In this document: positions 10,008 to 18,868 of the stretch, one piece after another | Position numbering within the stretch: position 1 is the first letter of the stretch | Layout of the letters: every line of letters starts with the position of its first letter | Assembly: GCF_003001995.1 (NCBI RefSeq) | Contig: NZ_PVNB01000003.1 | Coordinates: forward strand, 155,875-219,874 | DNA length: 64,000 nucleotides | Origin: Orenia metallireducens | GTDB taxonomy: Bacteria; Bacillota; Halanaerobiia; Halobacteroidales; Halobacteroidaceae | Reading direction: 5' to 3' | Program-made: the position numbers and the translations under genes | Notes under the pieces: model-generated | Databases searched by the model: none | Seen by the model: only the letters and a program-made list of their open reading frames with translations | Told to the model about the DNA's origin: nothing

Positions 10008-10679
10008 TCAATCTAGCTCTTTAATCTGCACCTCAATTATACCCGATATCTCCGTTAACAGAACAAATAAATAATTGACCTCTATATGTTTTGGCTTCTT
10101 AACCCTAAAATTTATATATATATTCGGTTCATTATAACAGTGCTCTATACTTATATCCCTAATAATTATATCATTATCTCCTAAAACAGAACCAACCTTC
10201 CCTAAAGGACCTGGCTGATCAAAGGCTTTGACTCTGATTAAATACTTTCTATGGACATTAGATATAGTCTTCTCTACTTTGCTTAATAGAGTTAAAGTTA
10301 GGATAACCAATAAAGTAGCCACCAGAGCACTTAAATAAAACCCCGCTCCTAATGATAAGCCAATACCAGCTACAGCCCATAACCCTGCTGAAGTTGTTAA
10401 ACCCTTTACAGAAAAACCTTCTCTAATTATTGTACCAGCCCCTAAAAAACCAACACCACTGATAACTTGAGCGGCAATTCTGCCTGGATCTACAGGCTGT
10501 ATATGATTAAACTCTAAAAATAATCTAATAGAAACTATCATAGCTAAAGTTGAACCTAAGGATACTAAAATATTGGTTCTAAAACCAGCAGGTCTAGCAT
10601 TTCTTTCCCGCTCAAAACCAATTGCTCCACCTAAAATACATGATAAAACTAATCTCAATATAATCTCTTTTTCTGACAC
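10008..10679 (-). CDS. MgtC/SapB family membrane protein with C-terminal ACT-like domain
   Basis: 223 residues. The first 145 or so form the MgtC module: about four hydrophobic helices with the family motif GGAIGFERERNARPAGFRT and the GAGTI and GLWAVAGIGLSLGAG segments. Residues about 150-223 look like the ACT-type domain of MgtC relatives (VKAFDQPGPLGKVGSVL). Family members are linked to growth at low Mg2+ and in some pathogens inhibit the F-type ATPase; the role here is unknown. The start is GTG with only a weak ribosome-binding site. It lies between the glycosyltransferase and polC, 13 bp ahead of polC, a position not occupied in Bacillus. A 40-bp palindrome just upstream may control it. 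Confidence 0.8.
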   Translation of the reverse strand: MSEKEIILRLVLSCILGGAIGFERERNARPAGFRTNILVSLGSTLAMIVSIRLFLEFNHIQPVDPGRIAAQVISGVGFLGAGTIIREGFSVKGLTTSAGLWAVAGIGLSLGAGFYLSALVATLLVILTLTLLSKVEKTISNVHRKYLIRVKAFDQPGPLGKVGSVLGDNDIIIRDISIEHCYNEPNIYINFRVKKPKHIEVNYLFVLLTEISGIIEVQIKELD

Positions 10680-10699
10680 AGACTTATCACATCCCTAAA

Positions 10700-10739
10700 A
10701 ATTTATAATGTTGGTTATTAATAACCAACATTATAAATT
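10700..10739 (-). terminator. perfect 40-bp palindrome, probable terminator or attenuator
   Basis: Two 20-bp arms without a mismatch, centred on TTATTAATAA, followed on the minus strand by a TTTTTAG tract. It lies between the glycosyltransferase stop and the MgtC-family start, so it probably ends the proS transcript, wholly or partly, before mgtC-polC. A two-fold symmetric operator is the other reading, because the arms need no loop. Confidence 0.55.
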
Positions 10740-10769
10740 AATCATTATAATAAGTTGTCAACAATAATA

Positions 10770-11411
10770 TTATCTAACCTTTCTAGTGGTAGATAAGTTC
10801 TTTAATATCTCCCAATACATCTTTAATCTTGACATAAAGCCTTTGATAAATCCCCTTTTTTCTTCCTTCATCACATGGGATAAATCCTCTAACACAACCT
10901 CTTTTAGCCTAATATTATTACCTTTGATATGCTGGGTTAAGGCCATTTCCACACCAAAACGGGTCATATCCAAGTCAGGAATATCATCCAATATTCTTCT
11001 CCTTACTACTCGTTGTCCCGATAAAAAAGGCGCTATCTTCTGAGCTAAATCAGTAAACATTCTACCTTCTGCAAAGATACCTATAGTCGTCTCAGCATCC
11101 CCTTTGATTACAGGGATTAATAATTTATCAATATGCTCCTCCTTAAGCCCCAATAAATCGGCATCTAAGAAGAGGATAATATCAGCTTGGCTCTGCTCAA
11201 CCCCTGCCTTCATAGCTGCTCCCTTACCTTTGTTAGTAGTTAAGTCAATCACCTTGACTCCTATTTTAGTAGCTATTTTGACAGTATTATCTGTTGAGCC
11301 ATCACTGACAACAATCACTTCATCTACTAATCTATGCCTATTAACTATAGTAGCTACCTCTTTAATCGTTTTTTCCTCATTATATGCTGGGATAACAGCA
11401 GTAATTTTCAT
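10770..11411 (-). CDS. family 2 glycosyltransferase
   Basis: 213 residues of soluble GT-A fold. It begins MKITAVIPAYNEEKTI (nucleotide-binding strand), has VSDGSTDNT, a GKGAAMKAGV segment and the metal-binding DADL motif, then a C-terminal part (RFGVEMALTQ ... LSHVMKEEKRG) seen in glucosyl-transfer members acting on lipid or glycerate acceptors. The ATG at 11411 is chosen because an AGGAGG box lies just before it; a reading frame extends 39 nt further into proS but has no such site. The gene follows proS at a 22-bp distance. The acceptor sugar or lipid cannot be told from sequence. No membrane helix is seen. Confidence 0.8.
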   Translation of the reverse strand: MKITAVIPAYNEEKTIKEVATIVNRHRLVDEVIVVSDGSTDNTVKIATKIGVKVIDLTTNKGKGAAMKAGVEQSQADIILFLDADLLGLKEEHIDKLLIPVIKGDAETTIGIFAEGRMFTDLAQKIAPFLSGQRVVRRRILDDIPDLDMTRFGVEMALTQHIKGNNIRLKEVVLEDLSHVMKEEKRGFIKGFMSRLKMYWEILKNLSTTRKVR

Positions 11412-11433
11412 CAAATATTTTCCTCCTAAAAGA

Positions 11434-13137
11434 TTAATCCAACTTGGCAATCAATTCTTTAATTTGAGATAAATACTGATCGATTTCAACTTTAAGTTCT
11501 TCACCAGTTTTTCGAAGCTTAACCTCTAAGGCTCCTTCTTTTAATGAACGCCCTCCAATAGTGATTCTAATTGGGCATCCAATTAAATCGGCATCATTAA
11601 ATTTAACACCAGCTCTTTCTTTTCTATCATCTAATAACACATCTATTCCTTCTGAAGTTAATTGATTATAAATTTGTTCAGCTTTTTCACTTACTTCATT
11701 ATTCTTCCCTAAAACCAAAATTTCTACTAAAAAAGGAGCTAAAGCTTTAGGCCAAACAATTCCATCCTCATCATAGTTCTGTTCAATTGCTGCTGCCACA
11801 GTTCGAGTAATTCCAATTCCATAACATCCCATTACCATTGGCTTACTCTTACCATTCTCATCTAAGAAGGTTGCACCCAAAGGCTCACTATATTTGGTAC
11901 CAAGCTTAAATACTTGACCAACCTCAATACCTGGAGTTAAGCTCAAGTGTCCATCACAATGGATACACTTCTCTCCTTCTTTCACCTCTCGAATATCAGC
12001 AACCTCTGCTACTTTAAAGTCACGCTGAGGGTTGACATTGATATGATGTTTATCAGTTTGATTGGCTCCAGCTACCCCATTTACTACTTCCATTACCAAT
12101 TCATCAGCAATAATTCTGACATCACCAAGGTTAACTGGACCAGTAAAGCCTTTAACTGTATCTAGACCCTCATAAGCATCATCATTTATAAGCTCTAAAT
12201 TAACTATGTCTAGTAAATTTCCTAGCTTAATATCATTAACTTGATAATCTCCTCTTACTAATGCTAATATTATTTCATCTTTTCCTTGATATAATACAGC
12301 TTTAATCATCTTTTCTGCCGGTATATCTAACTCTGCTACCAACTCTTCAATTGTAGTAATTGCTGGAGTGTCAATTACTTCTAATTCTTTAAGTTCTTCA
12401 TCAATTTCAATCGTATCACTTTTAGATTTGGCCAACTCTAAATTGGCTGCATAATTACAGTCTTCACAATAGACTACAATATCCTCTCCAGCATCAGCTA
12501 ATACCATAAATTCATGGGAGTCGCTTCCCCCAATTGCTCCAGTATCTGCTTCTACAGGCCTATATTCCAAACCACATCTACTATAAATATTACAATAAGC
12601 ATCATACATCTTCTGATAGCTCTCTTGTAAACCATCTTCATCGATATCAAAACTATAAGCATCCTTCATAATAAACTCTCGACCTCGTAAAACTCCAAAG
12701 CGAGGTCTAATTTCATCTCTATATTTACTCTGAATTTGATAAAGATTTAGCGGTAATTCTTTATAAGATCTTACCTCATCACGTACCAAATCCGTGATTA
12801 CCTCTTCATGAGTTGGTCCTAAACAAAAGTCCCTGCCATGTCTATCCTTTAATCTCATCAATTCTGGACCATAATTTTGGAACCTGCCAGACTCTTCCCA
12901 CAACTCTGCTGGTTGTAAAGCTGGTAATAATAACTCTTGTGCTCCAGCCTTGTTCAACTCTTCTCGGACAATATCCTCAAACTTTCTAATAACACGATAT
13001 CCTAAAGGTAAATATGTATAGATTCCTGAACTTAATTTTCTCATCAAACCAGCTCTTAGCATCAATTGATGGCTAATAACCTCAGCATCAGCTGGTGTCT
13101 CCTTTAATGTTGGTATATACATCTGTGACATCTTCAT
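11434..13137 (-). CDS. proS: prolyl-tRNA synthetase, bacterial type
   Basis: Class II synthetase that charges tRNA-Pro. 567 residues, the size of bacterial ProS with the editing (INS) insertion. Motif 1 (LPLGYRVIRKFEDIVREELN), motif 2 (YRDEIRPRFGVLRGREFIMKD) and motif 3 (GCYGIGITRTVAAAIEQ) are visible, with the editing domain between motifs 2 and 3 and the anticodon-binding domain at the end. It starts with ATG after AGAGGAGG and has its own strong promoter. No T-box leader is visible. In Bacillus proS also stands between rseP (rasP) and polC. Confidence 0.97.
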   Translation of the reverse strand: MKMSQMYIPTLKETPADAEVISHQLMLRAGLMRKLSSGIYTYLPLGYRVIRKFEDIVREELNKAGAQELLLPALQPAELWEESGRFQNYGPELMRLKDRHGRDFCLGPTHEEVITDLVRDEVRSYKELPLNLYQIQSKYRDEIRPRFGVLRGREFIMKDAYSFDIDEDGLQESYQKMYDAYCNIYSRCGLEYRPVEADTGAIGGSDSHEFMVLADAGEDIVVYCEDCNYAANLELAKSKSDTIEIDEELKELEVIDTPAITTIEELVAELDIPAEKMIKAVLYQGKDEIILALVRGDYQVNDIKLGNLLDIVNLELINDDAYEGLDTVKGFTGPVNLGDVRIIADELVMEVVNGVAGANQTDKHHINVNPQRDFKVAEVADIREVKEGEKCIHCDGHLSLTPGIEVGQVFKLGTKYSEPLGATFLDENGKSKPMVMGCYGIGITRTVAAAIEQNYDEDGIVWPKALAPFLVEILVLGKNNEVSEKAEQIYNQLTSEGIDVLLDDRKERAGVKFNDADLIGCPIRITIGGRSLKEGALEVKLRKTGEELKVEIDQYLSQIKELIAKLD

Positions 13138-13196
13138 AACAAAAATCCTCCTCTATTATCCTAAGTAGCTCTTAAAATTCTATAAGACTAACTTAA

Positions 13197-13225
13197 ATTT
13201 TATCAAGTATATATTTTATTGTCAA
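13197..13225 (-). promoter_or_regulatory. sigma-A promoter of proS
   Basis: Minus-strand TTGACA (13220-13225, perfect -35) and TAAAAT (13197-13202, one mismatch from TATAAT) with the optimal 17-bp spacer, about 60 bp ahead of the proS start codon. One of the best promoters in the window by eye. The short leader leaves no room for a T-box. Confidence 0.8.
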
Positions 13226-13287
13226 CGTAGTTGAATATCCATATATTCTTTTAATCAAATTTTTAGTACTAAGGCTAAGGCTAAATA

Positions 13288-13323
13288 AACAATAAAAATA
13301 CTAGTCTAATCTTCGCTTAGACT
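13288..13323 (-). terminator. candidate terminator after ispG
   Basis: A 7-bp stem (AGTCTAA/TTAGACT, 13303-13309 with 13317-13323) around a 7-nt loop, followed on the minus strand by TAGTATTTTTATT. It lies between the ispG stop and the proS promoter, which is where the upstream operon should end. The stem is short, hence moderate confidence. Confidence 0.5.
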
Positions 13324-13348
13324 TATACTTAAAATTAAAACTTAATAT

Positions 13349-14398
13349 TTAATCTAAATTCTCTATCTCCTTCATCAGTTCATCTACTAAATCTTCTGCT
13401 GGTACTCTTTTAATAACCTCTCCCTTTTTAAAGATCAGTCCTACATCCTTACCTCCAGCAATTCCTAAATCAGCTTCACGAGCCTCCCCTGGACCATTAA
13501 CTACACAACCCATAATAGCAACTTCAATATCCTTATCTAAATCTTTAATCTTCTCTTCTACTTGGTTTGCAATTTCAACCAAATTAATCTCAGTTCGTCC
13601 ACAGGTTGGACAAGAGATGATATTTACCCCACCCCTTCTTAAATTCAAAGCTTTAAGGATACTATAAGCAACCTCTATCTCCTCTACAGGATCTCCTGTC
13701 AAAGAGACTCTAATAGTATCCCCCAAACCTTGTGCTAAGATTGCTCCTATACCTACAGCAGACTTAATAGTACCAGATTTGATAGTTCCAGCCTCAGTAA
13801 TTCCAATATGTAAAGGATAATCAACCACTGTAGCTATCAACTGATAAGCCTCTAAAGTTTTCATGACATTGGAGGCTTTTAAAGAGATGATAATATCCTC
13901 AAATCCATATTTCTCCAATAACTGAACATGCTTTAAAGCACTCTCTACCATTGCTTTGGCTGTTGGATGTCCATATTTTTTCAACAATTCTCTCTCCAAT
14001 GAGCCTGCGTTTACCCCTACTCGAATTGGAACCTTCTTCTCCAATGCCTTTTGAGCTACCAATTTTACCTTCTCTTCATTACCAATATTTCCAGGATTGA
14101 TTCTTAAACCATCAATTCCTTGTTCTAATACCTCTAAAGCTAATCTATAATCAAAGTGTATATCAGCAATTAAAGGTATTTTTATCTGACTCTTAATTTC
14201 ACCGACCTTAGATGCAGCCTCTTGGTCTGGAATAGCTACTCTAACCAGTTCACAACCTGCCTCTTCTAGTCTTTTAATCTGCTCAACAGTTGCTTTTACA
14301 TTTCTTGTATCTGTATTTGTCATAGACTGGACGGAGATAGGTGCATCTCCGCCAATCTGTACATTTCCCATCTTTACTGCTTTTGACTCTCTTCTCAC
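13349..14398 (-). CDS. ispG: 4-hydroxy-3-methylbut-2-en-1-yl diphosphate synthase (GcpE)
   Basis: [4Fe-4S] enzyme of the non-mevalonate isoprenoid pathway, making HMBPP from MEcPP. 349 residues: TIM barrel with GGDAPISVQSMTNTDT near the start and RINPGNIG, then the C-terminal cluster domain with CPTCGR and GCVVNGPGEA, carrying the cluster cysteines. The GTG at 14398 is preferred over a TTG two codons upstream, because AGGTG lies 8 nt before the GTG. It acts in the same pathway as Dxr (dxr, two genes upstream of the zinc-ribbon gene) and feeds UppS, so three isoprenoid steps are encoded within 7 kb. In many Firmicutes ispG likewise follows dxr-rseP. Confidence 0.95.
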   Translation of the reverse strand: MRRESKAVKMGNVQIGGDAPISVQSMTNTDTRNVKATVEQIKRLEEAGCELVRVAIPDQEAASKVGEIKSQIKIPLIADIHFDYRLALEVLEQGIDGLRINPGNIGNEEKVKLVAQKALEKKVPIRVGVNAGSLERELLKKYGHPTAKAMVESALKHVQLLEKYGFEDIIISLKASNVMKTLEAYQLIATVVDYPLHIGITEAGTIKSGTIKSAVGIGAILAQGLGDTIRVSLTGDPVEEIEVAYSILKALNLRRGGVNIISCPTCGRTEINLVEIANQVEEKIKDLDKDIEVAIMGCVVNGPGEAREADLGIAGGKDVGLIFKKGEVIKRVPAEDLVDELMKEIENLD

Positions 14399-14409
14399 TA
14401 TCAATTCAC

Positions 14410-14967
14410 CTACTTTAAGCTATCGCAATTTTCACAATTCTCATTACAGTCTTTTCTATAAGGGTGTACTAACATATCTAGTCTTCTAATTCTCTGTAAA
14501 GCCTCTCCAAAATCAATCTTAACTCTATGATGGGCTCCATCCTCTTGTTCATCCATATCATCAGCATCAGAAACCAACTTCTGTAAAGGGGTTAACTTTA
14601 CATTCTTACTAACAGGGCTAGAACCACTGTGAAATAATATAGCCAAAGCTATCTCCCTAGCTTTGCCCAAGTCTTCCCCCTTTAAAATTAAGAGCTCATG
14701 GGCTCGTTCAGCACCTTTAATGGTATGAATATCGAATTCATTATAGGATTCAAAATCCCATTCACCATGCCTTTCCCAATTAGTATGCCCTATATCATGT
14801 AATAAAGTGGCTTTAGTAGCCAAATCTACACAGACCTTCCTTTTAACTGCCAACTCAAAAGCATATTCCGTAGCTGCCACCACATGGGCATAACCCGCTT
14901 TAGGAAGATGTTTCTTAGCAACACTATCAGTAATCAAAGATTCTAAAGTTACATGCCTATCAAACAT
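14410..14967 (-). CDS. HD-domain metal-dependent phosphohydrolase
   Basis: 185 residues. HD superfamily signature: H28, the HDIGH motif at 57-61 and conserved downstream histidines (DIHTIKGAERAHELL, ILFHSG), giving a likely divalent-metal site. Substrate unknown; HD proteins hydrolyse nucleotides, ppGpp or phosphoesters. The C-terminus carries an unusual short cysteine group (CNENCENC) in the last 20 residues that may bind metal. It starts with ATG behind AAGGAGGGG and ends 11 bp before the chosen ispG start, so the two are probably co-transcribed. Confidence 0.7.
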   Translation of the reverse strand: MFDRHVTLESLITDSVAKKHLPKAGYAHVVAATEYAFELAVKRKVCVDLATKATLLHDIGHTNWERHGEWDFESYNEFDIHTIKGAERAHELLILKGEDLGKAREIALAILFHSGSSPVSKNVKLTPLQKLVSDADDMDEQEDGAHHRVKIDFGEALQRIRRLDMLVHPYRKDCNENCENCDSLK

Positions 14968-15049
14968 AGTACCCCTCCTTTGATAAACAGTAAATTAACA
15001 AGTGAGGAATAATAAGCAAGAGACTAATAATAATCATTATTAAGCTTCT

Positions 15050-15469
15050 TCACTCTTTCCCTGCACATTTATCACAAAGTCCATCATTTCTCTGGACTTG
15101 AGCATAAGCCTCTTTACCGCATTTACGACAATTTGTACCCATAATTTCAAAGCAAGTTTCACAAAAACCATGCTTTTGTACAAATTTAGGGTCTGCTTTA
15201 CCGCAAGCACGGCAGACACAATCTTTACAATACCCTTTGTTCTCTTGCACCTGCTTAGGGGCTACCTTTCCACATGCTTTACACGCATAATAGCCACCTT
15301 TTTTCTTCTCCAATTCTTTCACACAATTCTCACAGATATTTTCATTCTTTAGAATTCTAACCTGTGTAGCCTCTGTTCCACATAATTTGCAATACCTTTT
15401 TGCCCTCCGACCTGTAACCCTATTAGGGTCTAACCATTTGCTACCACGTCTATTCTTCTGTTTAGCCAT
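15050..15469 (-). CDS. four-fold zinc-ribbon (Cys4) protein of unknown function
   Basis: 139 residues with 16 cysteines in four consecutive Cys4 units: C27/C30/C46/C49, C63/C66/C81/C84, C86/C89/C103/C106 and C114/C117/C132/C135. Units 2-4 repeat the pattern CxxCGK-x(n)-V-Q-x(n)-G-[YFL]-C-x2-C, so they arose by internal duplication. The basic N-terminus (MAKQKNRRGSKWLDP) suggests nucleic-acid or ribosome contact. The ATG at 15469 follows GAGGTGAT; a longer frame upstream enters a repeat-rich spacer and lacks such a site. It lies between rseP and the HD gene. I do not recognise the family. A ribosome- or RNA-associated role is only a guess from the charge and fold. Confidence 0.65.
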   Translation of the reverse strand: MAKQKNRRGSKWLDPNRVTGRRAKRYCKLCGTEATQVRILKNENICENCVKELEKKKGGYYACKACGKVAPKQVQENKGYCKDCVCRACGKADPKFVQKHGFCETCFEIMGTNCRKCGKEAYAQVQRNDGLCDKCAGKE

Positions 15470-15477
15470 ATCTATCA

Positions 15478-15556
15478 CCTCAACTGAGTTTAAGTTTAAG
15501 TATAAGCCCGAGCCTAAGTAAAAATTAATTGAACTCAACCTTAAACTCAGGCTTAA
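15478..15556. repeat. imperfect inverted repeat between rseP and the zinc-ribbon gene
   Basis: One arm (about 15483-15515) is built of GAGTTTAAGTTTAAGTATAAG-like words; the other (about 15531-15556) carries the complementary CTTAAACTCAGGCTTAAACTTA. The dyad fills the spacer. The same words appear in the spacer before the 28733-29122 gene, so it belongs to a family of degenerate repeats in this genome. Confidence 0.5.
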
Positions 15557-15558
15557 AC

Positions 15559-16632
15559 TTATATTATCGATCTTATATCTTTAATCATAATTACAACAAA
15601 TAAAACCATTAATAATACAAAGCCTACTAAATGAACCATCCCCTCTTTTTCAGGGTCAATAGGTTTACCTGTGATTAATTCCCACCCCAAAAAGACCAGC
15701 CTACCTCCATCTAAAGCAGGTATAGGTAATAAATTCATTATACCTAAATTTATACTAATTAATGCAGCAAACTCCATTAATCTTAACATACCTGCACGAG
15801 CTGCATCTCCAACAAACTGGGCTATCTTAACTGGTCCACTAACATCACTAGCCATCTGACCAGTGACCATCTTCCATAATCCCAAAATAAGACCATATAT
15901 ATATATACCAGTTCTTTGAATACCCAGCCAAATAGCTTCAAAGATATTAACCGACTTTCTATTATAGACAGGAATAATTCCAATAACACCAACTTCTCTA
16001 CTCTCATCAAGTCTAGGAACAACATTTAAATCAAAGGTTTGATCGTCTCTCTCTACCTGTAGAGTAATTTCTTGATTAGGATTCTTATTTATCATCCCAG
16101 CTAACTCTTCCCAATTGCTTACTTTTTGATTATTAACAGCCAATATCTTATCCCCATCTCTTAAGCCAGCCTCATAAGCAGGTTGCTCAGGGAACACTTG
16201 ACCTATTACCGTACTATCCGAAGTATTTACTTCAACACCATAGATACTAAAAATTAGAGTAAAGAAGAGTGCTGCCAATAGGAAGTTCATAACTGGTCCC
16301 ATAAAAATTACCCAAAACCTCTCCCAAACACTCTTTTGAAATAAACATCTCTCTTCTCTAAAAGCCTTCTGATAAAGTTCTACCTCTTCTTGCTTAACCT
16401 CGTCATCATCAACAGGCATCTCTCCTGTCATCTTACAATAGCCACCTAAAGGTAATAATCTAATAGAGTATAACGTCTCTCCATATTGCTTGCCAAAAAG
16501 TTTTGGTCCCATTCCAATAGCAAATTCCTCTACCTGAACCCCTACATATTTAGCTACCATGAAATGCCCTAATTCATGGAAGAAGACCAGAATTCCTAAA
16601 ACAATTATGAATGAAACAATAGTTGTTAACAA
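15559..16632 (-). CDS. rseP: site-2 zinc metalloprotease RseP/RasP
   Basis: Intramembrane protease that cleaves anti-sigma factors and leftover signal peptides. 357 residues; the first membrane helix carries HELGH (19-23), a PDZ domain occupies about 115-195 (GDKILAVNNQKV), and the last third holds NLLPIPALDGG (300-310) with the third metal ligand in LDG. The start is TTG, overlapping the dxr stop by 7 nt, with AAGGTGA before it inside the dxr end, implying coupled translation. Order cdsA-dxr-rseP is the one found in most bacteria. In Bacillus RasP also degrades FtsL and RsiW; the local targets are unknown. Confidence 0.95.
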   Translation of the reverse strand: MLTTIVSFIIVLGILVFFHELGHFMVAKYVGVQVEEFAIGMGPKLFGKQYGETLYSIRLLPLGGYCKMTGEMPVDDDEVKQEEVELYQKAFREERCLFQKSVWERFWVIFMGPVMNFLLAALFFTLIFSIYGVEVNTSDSTVIGQVFPEQPAYEAGLRDGDKILAVNNQKVSNWEELAGMINKNPNQEITLQVERDDQTFDLNVVPRLDESREVGVIGIIPVYNRKSVNIFEAIWLGIQRTGIYIYGLILGLWKMVTGQMASDVSGPVKIAQFVGDAARAGMLRLMEFAALISINLGIMNLLPIPALDGGRLVFLGWELITGKPIDPEKEGMVHLVGFVLLMVLFVVIMIKDIRSII

Positions 16633-17783
16633 ACTTTCTCACCTTCTTTCTGAGCCTCTACTCTAGCCCAAGTATCTGCTTCTATAATCTGATCTAAAGT
16701 TGGATCATCTACAACCTCATGAGCAGACATCACCATCTTAATCAACTTAGGAATATCTATAAATTTAATCTTTCCTGCTAAAAACTTACTAACAGCAACC
16801 TCATTAGCAGCATTTAAAACCGCCGGCATCGTTCCACCCCTTTTCCCAGCCTCATAGGCATAGTCTAAACATGGGAATAATTCCTTTCTAGGCTCTTCAA
16901 AGGTCAGCTCTCCAACCTTAGCCAAATTAAGGCTCTCTAAATTATTAGTATTTCTCTGGGGATAGGTCAATGCATATTGAATCGGAACCTTCATATCTGG
17001 CAGACCCAGTTCTGCAAGTATTGAATGGTCTTTATACTCTACCAAAGAATGGATTATACTCTGGGGATGGACTACAACATCTATCTGTTCATAATCTAAA
17101 TCAAATAGCCACTTAGCCTCAATAACCTCCAAACCCTTATTCATTAAAGTAGCTGAATCAATTGTAATCTTCCCACCCATATCCCAATTAGGATGATTAA
17201 GAGCCTCTTCCACGCTAACCTCTGACAACTTATCAGCCGATATAGTTCTAAAAGGGCCTCCAGAAGCCGTTAAAATAATCTTCTTAACCCCTGCTCTATC
17301 CTCTCCTTGTAAAGCCTGAAAAATAGCATTATGCTCACTATCTATAGGTAATATCCTAACATCATTCTCTTTAGCCTCTCTCATTACAATAGCTCCTGCT
17401 GTAACCAATGTCTCTTTATTGGCTAAAGCTATATCCTTACCTGCTCTAATTGCTGCTAAAGTAGGCTTTACTCCAATAGCACCAACTACAGCATTAACCA
17501 GCAACTCAACTTCATCTAATGTAGCAACTTTAATCAATCCCTCTAATCCCGTTAGTATTTGGGTTTTATTATAGCTTAGCTTATATTTTAACTCATTAAC
17601 CAAAGAGTCATTCATTAAAACTGCATATTTAGGTTTGAATTTATTAATCTGTTCAGCCAAAATTTCAATGCTACTATTTGCTGTAAGAGCCATCACCTTA
17701 AACTCACAATTTAATTCATCAACTACTTCTAACGTTTGTTGCCCAATAGAGCCTGTTGAGCCCAAAATCGCTATCTTCTTCAT
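16626..17783 (-). CDS. dxr: 1-deoxy-D-xylulose 5-phosphate reductoisomerase
   Basis: First committed enzyme of the MEP isoprenoid pathway; uses NADPH and a divalent metal. 385 residues. Visible: the dinucleotide motif GSTGSIG (8-14), LANKETLV, the metal site PIDSEHNAIFQ, and the active-site stretch HPNWDMGGKITIDSATLMNK. The ATG follows GGGGATG. Short distance to the permease gene upstream and overlap with rseP downstream show an operon. Together with ispG and uppS it supplies undecaprenyl lipid carriers for the wall. Confidence 0.97.
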   Translation of the reverse strand: MKKIAILGSTGSIGQQTLEVVDELNCEFKVMALTANSSIEILAEQINKFKPKYAVLMNDSLVNELKYKLSYNKTQILTGLEGLIKVATLDEVELLVNAVVGAIGVKPTLAAIRAGKDIALANKETLVTAGAIVMREAKENDVRILPIDSEHNAIFQALQGEDRAGVKKIILTASGGPFRTISADKLSEVSVEEALNHPNWDMGGKITIDSATLMNKGLEVIEAKWLFDLDYEQIDVVVHPQSIIHSLVEYKDHSILAELGLPDMKVPIQYALTYPQRNTNNLESLNLAKVGELTFEEPRKELFPCLDYAYEAGKRGGTMPAVLNAANEVAVSKFLAGKIKFIDIPKLIKMVMSAHEVVDDPTLDQIIEADTWARVEAQKEGEKVC

Positions 17784-17794
17784 AGAACATCCCC

Positions 17795-18856
17795 CTACTC
17801 ATCAATAATAATTGAAATAAATCCTGCTTGAAATACCGCTTTTAAGACTACTAAAGAAGCCGGACCGATAAAGAATCCAGCAACACCAAATAATTGGACT
17901 CCCAAATACATAGCAACTAAGATAGCCAATGGATGGATACCAATACTTCTACCAACTATCTTCGCTTCTAATATTTGGCGTGTAGCCCCCATTACACCAT
18001 ATAAGATAAAGAGTCCAATAGCAAAACTAACATTTCCTACTATCAAGTTATAAATTGCCCAAGGAATAAAGATCAGACTAGGACCAATAACAGGAATCAA
18101 ATCTAACAGTCCTCCAGTTAAGCCCACTACAATCGAATAACTACTACCTAGAATACTTAGACCAATAATTGAAATTAAAGTTGTAATAGTAATTAAAAGA
18201 ATTTGTGCTCGAATAAATCCAATACCTGCTTTCATTATATCGCCTTGAACCTGTTTTATCTTATGGCGCCATTTATTAGGAAAAGGTTTTAACAAGGCCT
18301 CTAAAATAAGCTCCTTATCTCTACTGATAAAGAAGGTAGCTATTAAACTGATTAATAAAATAGTCGCAAAATTAGGAAGCTTTTTAACTACACCTAATAA
18401 AGTAGAGCTAGCTAATTGGATAATCTCCTTGGCTTTATCATAAAAATATTGAAAATTACTATTGATACTCTCTTTAAAGGACTCTGGAATCTTCAACTCT
18501 TCTATAACTCTACTCAACTGTTGATTCCGCTCTGATATCCAATCTAGTTGTTTACTAAACCCCTGATAATCTGGTAAATCATTTAGCAGATTATTCAATT
18601 CAATAAATAATCTAGAAAAACTGACTGTTAATATTAGACTTATAAAGATAATTATTATAGATAGAATAATTATTATCGAAAGACCCCGAGGCAGATTAGC
18701 CTTCTCTTCAAGTAGTTCTACAGCAGGATCAATTAAACTTGCTATAATAGCTGCTATCACAAAAGGAAGGAGATAACTTAATATATACTTTAAGAAAAAG
18801 ATACTAATAACTATTAACAAAACCAATCCTAAAGATAGCTTATAGATTTTCTTCAT
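17795..18856 (-). CDS. AI-2E family (YtvI-like) membrane permease
   Basis: 353 residues with about seven or eight hydrophobic helices. The N-terminal pair (YKLSLGLVLLIVISIFFLKY; then LPFVIAAIIASLIDPAVELLE), a central soluble segment (about 90-160) and the C-terminal block with GGLLDLIPVIGP and VGRSIGIHPLAILVAMYLG are typical of this family. Members have been described as exporters of autoinducer-2 or as Na+/H+ antiporters; the substrate cannot be assigned here. It is inserted between cdsA and dxr, which are direct neighbours in Bacillus, and is tightly spaced with both (11-12 bp). Confidence 0.85.
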   Translation of the reverse strand: MKKIYKLSLGLVLLIVISIFFLKYILSYLLPFVIAAIIASLIDPAVELLEEKANLPRGLSIIIILSIIIIFISLILTVSFSRLFIELNNLLNDLPDYQGFSKQLDWISERNQQLSRVIEELKIPESFKESINSNFQYFYDKAKEIIQLASSTLLGVVKKLPNFATILLISLIATFFISRDKELILEALLKPFPNKWRHKIKQVQGDIMKAGIGFIRAQILLITITTLISIIGLSILGSSYSIVVGLTGGLLDLIPVIGPSLIFIPWAIYNLIVGNVSFAIGLFILYGVMGATRQILEAKIVGRSIGIHPLAILVAMYLGVQLFGVAGFFIGPASLVVLKAVFQAGFISIIIDE

Positions 18857-18868
18857 ATCTTCCCCCTC

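Noticed and set aside
13138..13348. T-box leader for proS
   Set aside because: No T-box antiterminator core (GGUGGNACCGCG-like) and the leader from the strong promoter to proS is only about 55 nt, too short.
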